Positions 38,615 to 46,477 of a stretch of DNA of 64,000 nucleotides are shown here, in pieces. The DNA is from DASQUK01 sp035641315 (GTDB lineage: Bacteria; Actinomycetota; Acidimicrobiia; Acidimicrobiales; VFJN01): the NCBI GenBank assembly GCA_035641315.1, contig DASQUK010000274.1, positions 1 through 64,000 on the forward strand, read 5' to 3'. Below the pieces are notes generated by a model. That model was given only the letters and a program-made list of their open reading frames with translations. It ran no database searches and was not told where the DNA came from. The translations under genes were made by a program, and so were the position numbers. The number at the start of each line of letters is the position of its first letter. The first letter of the stretch is position 1.

Positions 38615-39388
38615 GTGCCCCGCGACGTGCGCGCCCTCGTGCTGCGCACCGCCGATGGCCTGAGCCTGGCCGCCGACGCGTGGCTGACCCGCGAGCCGGC
38701 AGCGGCGGCCGTGGTCCTCGTCCACGGCTTCGGTGGGCACCGGCACAGCTCCACGGTCGTCGCCCTGGCCCACGAGCTGCGGGCCGAGGGGCATGCGGTG
38801 GTGACCTTGGACCTGCGGGGCCACGGCGAGTCCGGGGGCCTGTGCACACTGGGCGACAAGGAAGGGCTGGACGTGGCGGCCGCCGTGGTGGCCGCCCGCG
38901 ACCTGGCGTCCCGGGTGGTCCTGGTGGGCGCGTCGCTGGGCGCGATCGCGGTGCTGCGCTACGCCGTGGGTGATCCCGACCTGGTCGGTGTGGTGACCGT
39001 CAGCTCACCAGCGCAGTGGCGGCTGACCACGCGTCGGACGGCCCTCGCCGCAGCGCTCACCCGCACCCGGCTGGGACGACGGCTGGCGCGCCGGCGCGGC
39101 GTCCGGCTCGACCGCCGTTGGACCTGGCCCGAGCCGCCCGACGCCCTGGCCGCCCGGCTGTCGGTGCCGCTGGCGGTCGTGCACGGTCGGGACGACCGGT
39201 TCATGCCCACCAGCGAGGCCGAAGTGCTGCACGACGCCGCACCCGGAGACCGCCGCCTCGACCTGGTGGCGGGCATGGGCCACGCCTACGGCACGCCGGG
39301 TCTGGGGCCCATCACCACCGCGGTCGCCTGGTGCCTCGACGTCGAGGCACCGGTCACGAGTGCTGCGCCAGCGCCTCTGTCCAGCTAG
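38615..39388 (+). CDS. alpha/beta hydrolase
   Basis: The 257-residue alpha/beta-hydrolase has an oxyanion HGFGG motif (near 37-41) and the DLRGHGES segment. The nucleophile elbow is VGASLGA (near 108-114), the acid in HGRDDRFMP and the histidine in GHAYGTP. The substrate is unknown. The 3' end overlaps the convergent reductase gene by 35 bp. Confidence 0.9.
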   Translation: MPRDVRALVLRTADGLSLAADAWLTREPAAAAVVLVHGFGGHRHSSTVVALAHELRAEGHAVVTLDLRGHGESGGLCTLGDKEGLDVAAAVVAARDLASRVVLVGASLGAIAVLRYAVGDPDLVGVVTVSSPAQWRLTTRRTALAAALTRTRLGRRLARRRGVRLDRRWTWPEPPDALAARLSVPLAVVHGRDDRFMPTSEAEVLHDAAPGDRRLDLVAGMGHAYGTPGLGPITTAVAWCLDVEAPVTSAAPAPLSS

Positions 39389-40607
39389 CCCCCCGCTCGA
39401 TGAGCTGCTGGTAGCCGATCAGCTGCCGGGGGCGGTTCATGGCCAGCGCCCCCACCAGGCGGTCGCCGCGGCGGTAGAGGGCGACGAAGCGCCGCTCCTC
39501 GGTGGACCCGTCCACGACCCGCACCTCGTCGGCACCGGCGGAGCGCCCGGCCAGCTGGATCTTGCGATCGTACTGGTCGGACCAGAACCAGGGCACCGGG
39601 TCGTAGGGCTCAGGGTCCGCGCCCTCACGATCACCGTCGCCGTCGAGCCAGGCCAGGAGACGGCGGGCGGCGTGGACGCCCATGGTGATGGCGTTGTCCC
39701 AGTGCTCGACGCGCATCAGCTCGCCGAAGCGTCGGCTGGGCCAGCGGGCCACGTCGCCGGCGGCCACCACCCCGGACGCCGCCAGCGTGGTGGCGTCGCA
39801 CACCACGCCGTCGTCCAGCGTCAGCCCCGAGCCCTCGAGCCAGCCGGTGTTGGGGACCACGCCGATGCCCACCACCACCAGGTCGGCCTCGATCGCCGAG
39901 CCGTCGGCCAGCCGGACCCGCTCGACCCGGCCGCCGGCATGGCCCCGGCCGCCGTCGCCGCCGCCCAGGCTCGCCACCGCCGTGCCCAGCCGCACGTCGA
40001 CGCCGTTGTCCCGGTGCAGGTCGGCCATGACCGCGCCCATCTCCTCCCCCAGCGCCTGGCCCAGCGGCACCGGCAGTGCCTCGAGGATCGTGACGTCCAT
40101 GCCCCGGGTACGGCAGGTGGCGGCCACCTCGGCGCCGATGAAGCCGGCGCCCACCACGACGACCCGGCGGGCACCGGCGTCGATCTCGGCGCGGACGGCC
40201 AGGCAGTCGTCGAGCGTCCGCAGCGTGTGGACCCCGAGGAGGTGGTCGCTCCCCGGGAGCCGGCGGGGCGTGGCACCGGTGGCGATCACGAGGCCGTCGA
40301 ATCCGACCCGGTCGCCGTCGGCCAGCACCACCTGGCGGGCATCGAGGTCCAGCCCCTTGGCCATCGTGCCCAGCCGCCAGTCGAGACCGAGGGCGTCGAG
40401 CCCCCCATCGACCCCCACGGTCAGCGCCAGCCGGTCGGCCTCCCAGTGGCCGGCGAGCACCTGCTTGGACAACGGGGGCCGGTCGTACGGGGCGTGCACC
40501 TCGTCGCCAACCACCGTGACGGTGCCGTCGAAGCCCTGGCTGCGCAGCTCCTCGGCGGCCCTCAGACCGGCCAGCGAGGCGCCGACGACGACGATGCGAG
40601 GGATCAA
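39354..40607 (-). CDS. NAD(P)H-dependent ferredoxin reductase
   Basis: The 417-residue FAD protein of the BphA4/rubredoxin-reductase type has an N-terminal FAD motif VVVGASLAGLRAAEELR (near 5-21). The second dinucleotide motif is VVVVGAGFIGAEVAATC and the FAD-site motif is AAGDVARWPS. A C-terminal reductase domain is present. It transfers electrons from NAD(P)H to a ferredoxin. The TTG start at 40607 is the only plausible one, 7 bp after the ferredoxin stop. No P450 or oxygenase is adjacent. Confidence 0.92.
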   Translation of the reverse strand: MIPRIVVVGASLAGLRAAEELRSQGFDGTVTVVGDEVHAPYDRPPLSKQVLAGHWEADRLALTVGVDGGLDALGLDWRLGTMAKGLDLDARQVVLADGDRVGFDGLVIATGATPRRLPGSDHLLGVHTLRTLDDCLAVRAEIDAGARRVVVVGAGFIGAEVAATCRTRGMDVTILEALPVPLGQALGEEMGAVMADLHRDNGVDVRLGTAVASLGGGDGGRGHAGGRVERVRLADGSAIEADLVVVGIGVVPNTGWLEGSGLTLDDGVVCDATTLAASGVVAAGDVARWPSRRFGELMRVEHWDNAITMGVHAARRLLAWLDGDGDREGADPEPYDPVPWFWSDQYDRKIQLAGRSAGADEVRVVDGSTEERRFVALYRRGDRLVGALAMNRPRQLIGYQQLIERGASWTEALAQHS

Positions 40608-40614
40608 GTGGCGC

Positions 40615-40815
40615 TCAGGTGTCGGCGATCGAGATGGCGGCCTTGGGGCAGCGCCGGACGGCCTCTTCGACCTTGGGGCGGAGCTCGTCGGGCGGCGTCT
40701 CGTCGAGGACGTAGAGGAAGTCGTCGTCGCGGACCTCGAACACCTCGGGCGCCGCCTCCATGCAGCGGGCGTTGCTCTCACACAGGTCGAAATCGACCAC
40801 CACGCGATAGCCCAT
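40615..40815 (-). CDS. single-cluster [3Fe-4S]-type ferredoxin
   Basis: The 66-residue ferredoxin has CESNARC (C12, C18) and CPKAAI (C56). The missing fourth cysteine indicates a [3Fe-4S] cluster, as in ferredoxins that serve cytochromes P450. The ATG is preceded by GGAGGG with good spacing. It is co-transcribed with the ferredoxin reductase, so the pair forms an electron-transfer chain with an unlinked acceptor. Confidence 0.92.
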   Translation of the reverse strand: MGYRVVVDFDLCESNARCMEAAPEVFEVRDDDFLYVLDETPPDELRPKVEEAVRRCPKAAISIADT

Positions 40816-40877
40816 CGGCTTCCCTCCCTGTCTTGCGGACCCGAACAAACGTAGCCCTCGCGCGGGCGAGTCCCCGA

Positions 40878-40883
40878 TAGCGT
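40878..40883 (+). promoter_or_regulatory. -10 box (TAGCGT) of the YcaQ-like gene
   Basis: TAGCGT ends 8 nt before the ATG at 40892, the leaderless arrangement. It lies 62 bp from the divergent ferredoxin start. Confidence 0.5.
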
Positions 40884-40891
40884 CCACGGCC

Positions 40892-42130
40892 ATGACGGCG
40901 GCGGCCGCACTCGAACTGCGTGACATCAGCGTGCGCGACGCGCGTCGTATCGCGCTGGCGGCCCAGGGGTTCACGGACACCCGTCCCCGCGGCCGGGTCG
41001 ACCGGCGGCACTTCCGGCGGGTGCTGGACCGGTTGGCCACCGTGCAGCTCGACTCCGTCAACGTGGTCACCCGCAGCCACGAGCTGGTGTTCTTCGCCCG
41101 GCTCGGTCCCTACGATCGCGACGCGCTGAGCCGCTGGCTGTGGGGCAGCCGCGAGGTGTTCGAGTACTGGGGGCACGAGGCGTCGCTGCATCCCGTCGAG
41201 CGGCACCCGCTGCTGCGCTGGCGCATGGCCGGCGAGCACGCCTGGGGCGGTGTCCGGCGGGTGGCCCGTGACAACCCCGAGCTGGTGGCCGCCGCCCTGG
41301 CCGAGGTCGCCGAGCGGGGGCCGGTGGTGATCGGTGAGCTCGACGTCCACCGCTCGTCGCCCCGCACCGAGAGCTGGTGGGGCTGGGGCGAGGGCAAGCG
41401 CGTGGTCGAGCACCTCTTCCACACCGGTCAGATCACCGCCGTCCGCCGCAACGGCTTCTCCCGCGCCTACCTGCTGTCGGAGCGCTGGCTCCCGGCCTAC
41501 GTCCTCGCCGCCCCCACGCCGGCGGAGGCCGACGCCCACTGCGAGCTCCTGCTGGTCGCCGCCCGGGCCCACGGCATCGGCACGGCCCGCGACCTGGCCG
41601 ACTACTTCCGGCTCAACGTTCCGGCGGCGGCCAAGCTGCTCGAGGGCCTGGCGGCCGACGGCGCACTGGTGCCGGTGCGGGTCGATGGCTGGCGCCAGCC
41701 CGCCTACCTGCACCCGGCGGCGCACCTGCCTCGCCGCCGGTTGCGGGCGCGGGCGCTGCTGTCGCCGTTCGACTCGTTGATCTGGGAGCGCCAGCGCACC
41801 GAGCGCCTGTGGGACTTCACCTACCGCATCGAGATCTACACGCCCGCTCCGAAGCGGACCTACGGCTACTACGTGCTGCCGTTCCTGCTCGACGAGGCCC
41901 TCGTGGCCCGGGTCGACCTCAAGGCCGATCGCCAGGCCGGCGTGCTGCGGGTGCGGGCCGCGTGGGCCGAGGACGCGGTGACCGAACACGACCGGGTGGC
42001 CGCCGAGCTTGCGGCCGAGCTGGCGGAGATGGCCAGCTGGCTCGAGTTGGGCGACGGCGTGGCGATCGACGACCGGGGCGACCTGGCACCGGACCTACGG
42101 CGAGCGGTGGCCCGCGATCAGGCCCCGTAG
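40892..42130 (+). CDS. YcaQ/AlkZ-family winged-helix DNA glycosylase-like protein
   Basis: The 412-residue HTH_42 family protein has the catalytic-type QLDSVNVV (Q-x-D) motif near residue 51, RSHELVFFARLG, and the tandem winged-helix pattern. YcaQ and AlkZ excise bases from interstrand crosslinks or alkylated DNA. A role in crosslink repair is inferred from the family. The 3' end overlaps the convergent nitroreductase gene by 13 bp. Confidence 0.88.
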   Translation: MTAAAALELRDISVRDARRIALAAQGFTDTRPRGRVDRRHFRRVLDRLATVQLDSVNVVTRSHELVFFARLGPYDRDALSRWLWGSREVFEYWGHEASLHPVERHPLLRWRMAGEHAWGGVRRVARDNPELVAAALAEVAERGPVVIGELDVHRSSPRTESWWGWGEGKRVVEHLFHTGQITAVRRNGFSRAYLLSERWLPAYVLAAPTPAEADAHCELLLVAARAHGIGTARDLADYFRLNVPAAAKLLEGLAADGALVPVRVDGWRQPAYLHPAAHLPRRRLRARALLSPFDSLIWERQRTERLWDFTYRIEIYTPAPKRTYGYYVLPFLLDEALVARVDLKADRQAGVLRVRAAWAEDAVTEHDRVAAELAAELAEMASWLELGDGVAIDDRGDLAPDLRRAVARDQAP

Positions 42131-42765
42131 CGGTCGTGGAACGTCTTGCTCGCCGCCGGCGTGCGCCGGGGCGGGCCCAGCGGGCGGGCCGGGCGGCCGA
42201 TGGGCACCACGGCCATCGGCTCGACGCCCTCGGGGAGGTTCACGACGGCCCGGAGCTCGGCGGCAGCCACCGTGGTGAGCGTGGTGAGGGCAGAGCCGTA
42301 GCCGAGCGCGTTGGCCGCCAGCAGCAGGTTCTGCACCGCCGGGAAGATCGAAGCCCCCAACGTGGCGCGGGTGGTGGCGTCGCGGCCGTCGCCGGCCGCC
42401 ACCACGAGCACGGGGGCGCCGCCGAAGTCCGAGCGGATGGCGCCGTCGACCTCCGCGAACAGGCCGGCGTCCACGCGCGGACGGGAGTGCTCGCCGGCGC
42501 CGCCGTCCCACAGCCGCCGGGTCAGCTCACCGATGGCCCGCCGCTGCTCGTCGTCCCGGACCACCACGAACACCCAAGGCTGGGCGTTCTCGGCGCTGGG
42601 GGCATGGACCGCGGCATCGAGCATGCGGGCGATGTCGTCGTCGGGCACGGGATCGGCCGCGAAGGCGCGGCAGGCGCGCTGCGCCAGCACGACGTCGAAG
42701 AAGGAGGGCTGGCCCAAGCGCCGGCATGGTAGTGCCGAGGGCGTGGGCGGATCAGCGACCGCCAT
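42118..42765 (-). CDS. nitroreductase family FMN protein
   Basis: The protein of about 215 residues has nitroreductase-fold features: FFDVVLAQRACRAF (FMN-phosphate binding), APSAENAQPWVFVVV and the NLLLAANALGYGSAL helix. The family reduces nitroaromatics, quinones or flavins with NAD(P)H. The ATG at 42765 is chosen because it avoids extension toward the divergent protease promoter. A start further downstream is possible. Confidence 0.88.
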   Translation of the reverse strand: MAVADPPTPSALPCRRLGQPSFFDVVLAQRACRAFAADPVPDDDIARMLDAAVHAPSAENAQPWVFVVVRDDEQRRAIGELTRRLWDGGAGEHSRPRVDAGLFAEVDGAIRSDFGGAPVLVVAAGDGRDATTRATLGASIFPAVQNLLLAANALGYGSALTTLTTVAAAELRAVVNLPEGVEPMAVVPIGRPARPLGPPRRTPAASKTFHDRYGA

Positions 42766-42814
42766 GCCCGAGCACACTGCCCACCAACAAGGCGAGACGC
42801 TGATCACAATGCGC

Positions 42815-42847
42815 TACGGTGTGCGGGTCGAGTAGTCGACCCGCACA
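42815..42847 (+). promoter_or_regulatory. promoter box and perfect inverted repeat in the subtilase leader
   Basis: TACGGT (42815-42820) is a -10 candidate. It is followed at once by perfect 12-bp inverted repeats TGTGCGGGTCGA (42820-42831) and TCGACCCGCACA (42836-42847) around GTAG. As RNA this is a very stable 5'-end hairpin; as DNA it is a large operator-like dyad. The AGGGGGA ribosome site and ATG follow about 30-40 nt later. Confidence 0.65.
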
Positions 42848-42886
42848 GCTCGGCGTCGAAAAGCTGGGAACCACAGGGGGAAGCTC

Positions 42887-44656
42887 ATGCGCAAGCGCAA
42901 GGGGGCGATCGTCGCCCTCGTCGCGACCGCCGCGCTCATCGTCCCGATCGGGACGGCGGCCGGCGGCACTGCAGGGCCCGACATCAACACGAGCGCGGCC
43001 CGGACCGTTGCCGCGGCCGACGGAACCGGGGAGTTCGTCGTGTTCTACGCCGACGGAGTCGACGCCGCTGATGCCCATGCCGCCATCGCCGCGGCTGGCG
43101 GGACGGTCGTCGACGAGATCGGCGCCCTGGGCATCGCCCGGGTCACCACCGACAACGCCGGGTTCGCCGGGGCACTGGCCGCCAATGGCACGACCAAGGG
43201 CGTGGTTCGCAACCACTCGGTTGGCAGCAATACCAAGGGCGCAGCCCATCGCTTCGCCGAGGAACGGGCCGTCGAGGACCGGGCCGCCTACGCGGCCGAG
43301 GTCAAGGCTGGCGGCGCGAGCGCTGCGGCCGTGTCTAGCCCCACGAAGAAGTCGGGACCGGAGACGTTCTCGTACCTGCAGTGGAACATGCAGATGATCG
43401 CGGCCACGCCCAACCTGGCACACGCAACCGCCACCGGTGAGGGCGTCACGGTCGGCATCATCGACACAGGAATCGATGGGACCCATCCCGACTTGGCGCC
43501 CAACTTCAACGCGGGGCTGAGCCGGAACTTCACCACCGACATCCCCGACATCGACGGTCCCTGCGAGGCCGAGCCCGACCAGTCGTGCGAGGACCCGGCC
43601 GACGTCGACGAGGGTGGTCACGGTAGCCACGTGTCCGGCATCGTCGCCGCCGCGTACAACGGCGTCGGGGTGGCGGGTGTGGCGCCCGACGCCACGCTGG
43701 TCAACCTGCGGGCCGGCCAGGACTCGGGGTTCTTCTTCTTCTTCGAGACCATCGCGGCCATCGCCTACGCCGCCGAGAACGACATCGACGTCGTGAACAT
43801 GAGCTTCTACACCGACCCGTGGCTCTACAACTGCGACTCGGCCGATGACTACATCGAGGGCGAGGTCACCGAGGAACAGTTGGCAGAGCAGGCGATGATC
43901 CGCGAGGGCATCATCGAGGCTGTCGCGTACGCACGGACCAACGGCGTCACGCTCGTGGCCGCCGCCGGCAACCAGCACGCCGACCTTGCGGCCCCGACCC
44001 GCTTCGACGACACCAGCCCGGACTACCCGCTCGAGACCAACCAGGAGCGGACGGTCACCAGCGACTGCCTCGACCTGCCGTCCGAGGCGCCGGGAGTGAT
44101 CCAGGTCTCGTCGATCGGGCCATCGAAGGTCAAGGCCGACTACTCGACCTGGGGCCTGGGCGCCATCGACGTGGCGGCGCCCGGCGGCTGGTTCCGCGAC
44201 GGCTTCGGCACGCAGGACTTCAGGGAGCCGGAGAACATGATCCTGTCGAGCTACCCGGTCGAAGTCGCCCGGGAGGAGGGCGCAGTGAACAAGGGCGGCG
44301 GCCTGAAGGACCCGCACTTCTACCTGCAGGACTGCACGGCCGGTAAGCCCTGCGCCTACTACCAGTACCTCCAGGGCACGTCGATGGCCTCGCCGCACAC
44401 CACCGGCGTCGTGGCGTTGATCATCCAGGCCCACGGCACGTCCGACGGAGCCGGCGGGTTCGATCTAGCCCCCGATGCCGTCTACGACATCTTGACGTCG
44501 ACGGCCAGCGACACGCCGTGCCCCGACCCGGCGCTGCTGGACTACACACAGGAAGGCCGGCCGGCCTCGTGGAACGCCACCTGTGTCGGCACGGCCGAGT
44601 ACAACAGCAACTACGGCGAGGGCATCGTCAACGCCGCCGCGGCTGTCGCTCCCTGA
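42887..44656 (+). CDS. secreted subtilisin-like serine protease (S8)
   Basis: The 589-residue protease has a signal peptide (KGAIVALVATAALIVPIGTA), an I9-type propeptide region (about 40-120) and a catalytic domain. The triad is D193 (IIDTGIDGTHPDL), H245 (GGHGSHVSG) and S499 (GTSMASPH). A cysteine-bearing acidic insertion (PCEAEPDQSCEDPADVDE) lies between Asp and His, and a large insert precedes the serine. AGGGGGA precedes the ATG at good spacing. The protein is secreted and probably activated by propeptide removal. It lacks a C-terminal anchor. Confidence 0.94.
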   Translation: MRKRKGAIVALVATAALIVPIGTAAGGTAGPDINTSAARTVAAADGTGEFVVFYADGVDAADAHAAIAAAGGTVVDEIGALGIARVTTDNAGFAGALAANGTTKGVVRNHSVGSNTKGAAHRFAEERAVEDRAAYAAEVKAGGASAAAVSSPTKKSGPETFSYLQWNMQMIAATPNLAHATATGEGVTVGIIDTGIDGTHPDLAPNFNAGLSRNFTTDIPDIDGPCEAEPDQSCEDPADVDEGGHGSHVSGIVAAAYNGVGVAGVAPDATLVNLRAGQDSGFFFFFETIAAIAYAAENDIDVVNMSFYTDPWLYNCDSADDYIEGEVTEEQLAEQAMIREGIIEAVAYARTNGVTLVAAAGNQHADLAAPTRFDDTSPDYPLETNQERTVTSDCLDLPSEAPGVIQVSSIGPSKVKADYSTWGLGAIDVAAPGGWFRDGFGTQDFREPENMILSSYPVEVAREEGAVNKGGGLKDPHFYLQDCTAGKPCAYYQYLQGTSMASPHTTGVVALIIQAHGTSDGAGGFDLAPDAVYDILTSTASDTPCPDPALLDYTQEGRPASWNATCVGTAEYNSNYGEGIVNAAAAVAP

Positions 44657-44678
44657 CGCGTCGGCCCGCTCGTCAACA

Positions 44679-44708
44679 CAGGGCGCTCGGCACCGGCCGG
44701 GCGCCCTG
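44679..44708. terminator. bidirectional hairpin between convergent genes
   Basis: The arms CAGGGCGC and GCGCCCTG form an 8-bp stem with a 14-nt GC-rich loop. It lies between the subtilase stop (44656) and the methionine aminopeptidase stop (44714). There is no T-tract. The position suits termination of both transcripts. Confidence 0.5.
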
Positions 44709-44713
44709 TCGCG

Positions 44714-45658
44714 TCAGGGCAGCGTCAGGACCTCGGCGCCGGCGTCGGTGACCAGCAGCGTGTGCTCGAACTGGGCGGTGCGACGGCGGTCGACCGTGAC
44801 CGCCGTCCAGCCGTCGCTCCAGAGCTGGTGCTGCCACGACCCCATCGTGATCATCGGCTCGATGGTGAAGGTCATGCCCGGCTCGATGAGCGTCGTCGCC
44901 CGCGGGTCGTCGTAGTGCGGGATCTGCAGGTCGGTGTGGAACTGCTCGCCGATGCCGTGGCCCACGAACGCCCGCACCGCGCCGTAGCCGTGCGCCTCGG
45001 CATGAGCCTGGATGGCCCGGCCGATGGCGCGGATCGGCCGGCCGGGCTGGACGACGGCGATCCCCCGCTCCAGGCACTCGCGGGTGACCCGGATGAGCTC
45101 GGCCGAGGCGTCGTCGATGGTCCCGACCGGGAAGGTGGCGTTGGTGTCGCCGTGCACGCCGTCGAGGTAGATGGTCACGTCGAGGTTGACGATGTCGCCG
45201 TCGATCAGCGCCCGGTCGTCGGGGATCCCGTGGCAGATGACCTCGTTGACCGAGGTGCAGAGCGACTTGGGGAAGGCGCCGTAGTTGAGGGGGCTCGGAT
45301 AGCCGCCCCGCTTGATGCACTCCTCGTGGCACAGGGCGTCGAGCTCGTCGGTGGTCACGCCCGGCGTCACTGCCGCCCCCACGATCTGCAGGACCTCGGC
45401 CGCCGCCTTCCCGGCCCGCCGCATGCGCTCGATCACCTCGGGCGACCGCACGTGCGACTCGAGACGGCGCACCGGCACGCCGGTCTCGGCGTAGTGCGGT
45501 CGGGGGATGCCGGCCGGCACCGGCCGAGCGGGGCTCACCCGCCCGGGACGGACGTGGTCGGTGCTTGCCTTGTGGCAGCGCTTGAACTTGCGGCCGCTGC
45601 CGCACCAGCAGGGATCGTTGGCCTTGAGGGCGAGGGCGGTCATCGAAGTCGTTGCCAT
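44714..45658 (-). CDS. map: type I methionine aminopeptidase with SEC-C zinc motif
   Basis: The 314-residue enzyme removes initiator methionine from nascent proteins. The N-terminal SEC-C motif NDPCWCGSGRKFKRCH (near 14-29) should bind zinc and may contact the ribosome. The catalytic domain carries the metal ligands in VNLDVTIYLDGVHGDTNATF, the FVGHGIGEQFH histidine, TIEPMI and a C-terminal glutamate (QFEHTLLV). Several in-frame ATGs exist at the N-terminus. It is a housekeeping enzyme, placed here between a protease and a toxin gene. Confidence 0.95.
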   Translation of the reverse strand: MATTSMTALALKANDPCWCGSGRKFKRCHKASTDHVRPGRVSPARPVPAGIPRPHYAETGVPVRRLESHVRSPEVIERMRRAGKAAAEVLQIVGAAVTPGVTTDELDALCHEECIKRGGYPSPLNYGAFPKSLCTSVNEVICHGIPDDRALIDGDIVNLDVTIYLDGVHGDTNATFPVGTIDDASAELIRVTRECLERGIAVVQPGRPIRAIGRAIQAHAEAHGYGAVRAFVGHGIGEQFHTDLQIPHYDDPRATTLIEPGMTFTIEPMITMGSWQHQLWSDGWTAVTVDRRRTAQFEHTLLVTDAGAEVLTLP

Positions 45659-45704
45659 GACCCGCCCAGGCTACCGAGCCAGCGATCCCACCTTGCTGGT
45701 GACA

Positions 45705-46013
45705 TCAACAACCGGTCGCGGCTGCCAGGATGCGGCACGCCTCGCTCATCCGAGCCGCCGACAACGTCATCACCCGGCGGCGGAAGCGATCCCGGGGCAG
45801 GGTGTGCAGGTTGTCGAAGTTCGCGACGCAGTCCGTTGGCACACCATCGGCGCGGGACGTGAGATCGAGCTCGGACACGAGGCCGCGGCGGGTACGGGTC
45901 AATGCAGCCACGACCACCGCGCCGATCCGGTCAGCCACCGGGTCACGCGTCAGCACGAGAACCGGCCGGTCGCCGCCCGGAGTTGCCGCGAACCAGACCT
46001 CACCTCGTCGCAT
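45705..46013 (-). CDS. MazF/PemK-family toxin (endoribonuclease)
   Basis: The 102-residue protein matches the MazF fold: MRRGEVWFAATPGGDRPVLVLTRD-type opening, then VVVAALTRT and the ANFDNLHTLPRDRF segment. MazF toxins cleave mRNA or other RNAs at short motifs. The ATG overlaps the end of the antitoxin gene by 14 bp, as is usual for co-produced pairs. The antitoxin gene comes first. Confidence 0.9.
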   Translation of the reverse strand: MRRGEVWFAATPGGDRPVLVLTRDPVADRIGAVVVAALTRTRRGLVSELDLTSRADGVPTDCVANFDNLHTLPRDRFRRRVMTLSAARMSEACRILAAATGC

Positions 46014-46251
46014 CGGCCCAGTCCGACCAATCCTCGGCTGGGCCCCAGTCGGCGATGTCGGCGAGCGCTTGCTCGCCGTCGTCCAGCGGTTGGCGAGCCC
46101 ACGTCTCGGCATCGTTCTCGTTCTCGAGGCGCAAGAGGTGACGCCGGAGCGCCTCACGGAGCAGCTCCGACCTGTCAACTCCCAGCCTCTCGGCCCAGGT
46201 CTGTGCCTCGGCCGCCTGGTCCTCGTCGACGCGGAAGCTCAGCATTGTCAT
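46000..46251 (-). CDS. ribbon-helix-helix antitoxin paired with MazF
   Basis: The 83-residue protein has an N-terminal ribbon-helix-helix domain (MLSFRVDEDQAAEAQTWAERLGVDRSELLREALRRHL). The acidic, Trp-rich C-terminal tail (ADIADWGPAEDWSDWADA) should wrap and block the toxin. The ATG at 46251 fits a -10 box 6 nt upstream on the minus strand; an ATG two codons later is an alternative. It is probably autoregulatory through the palindrome that overlaps its own start. Confidence 0.88.
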   Translation of the reverse strand: MTMLSFRVDEDQAAEAQTWAERLGVDRSELLREALRRHLLRLENENDAETWARQPLDDGEQALADIADWGPAEDWSDWADATR

Positions 46252-46275
46252 ACAGCTAGCCTAGCTCGTATGACA
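46246..46275 (-). promoter_or_regulatory. operator/promoter dyad overlapping the antitoxin start
   Basis: The left arm TGTCATACAGCTAG and the right arm CTAGCT-C-GTATGACA form a 30-bp palindrome with one central base and a single inserted C. The minus-strand -10 box TAGGCT lies at 46263-46258 inside it, and the antitoxin ATG (46251-46249) lies in the left arm. Binding of the RHH antitoxin would block both the promoter and the start region. Confidence 0.7.
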
Positions 46276-46477
46276 CAGGTGGGCGACGCCGACTGGGCGG
46301 TGCCCGTCAACGGGTCACCGACCGGGTGGGCGACGTCGACGCCGTCCCCGAGCTCGAACCCGAGGTGGAGAGCGCCGCCGCCTGACCGGCCGCCTGATCG
46401 GCGAGGTCACCCGGGCACCCCGTCCCCACGAGGGATGATGGAGCCCGGCGGCACCGGCCGACGGCGAGGAGGTGGCG

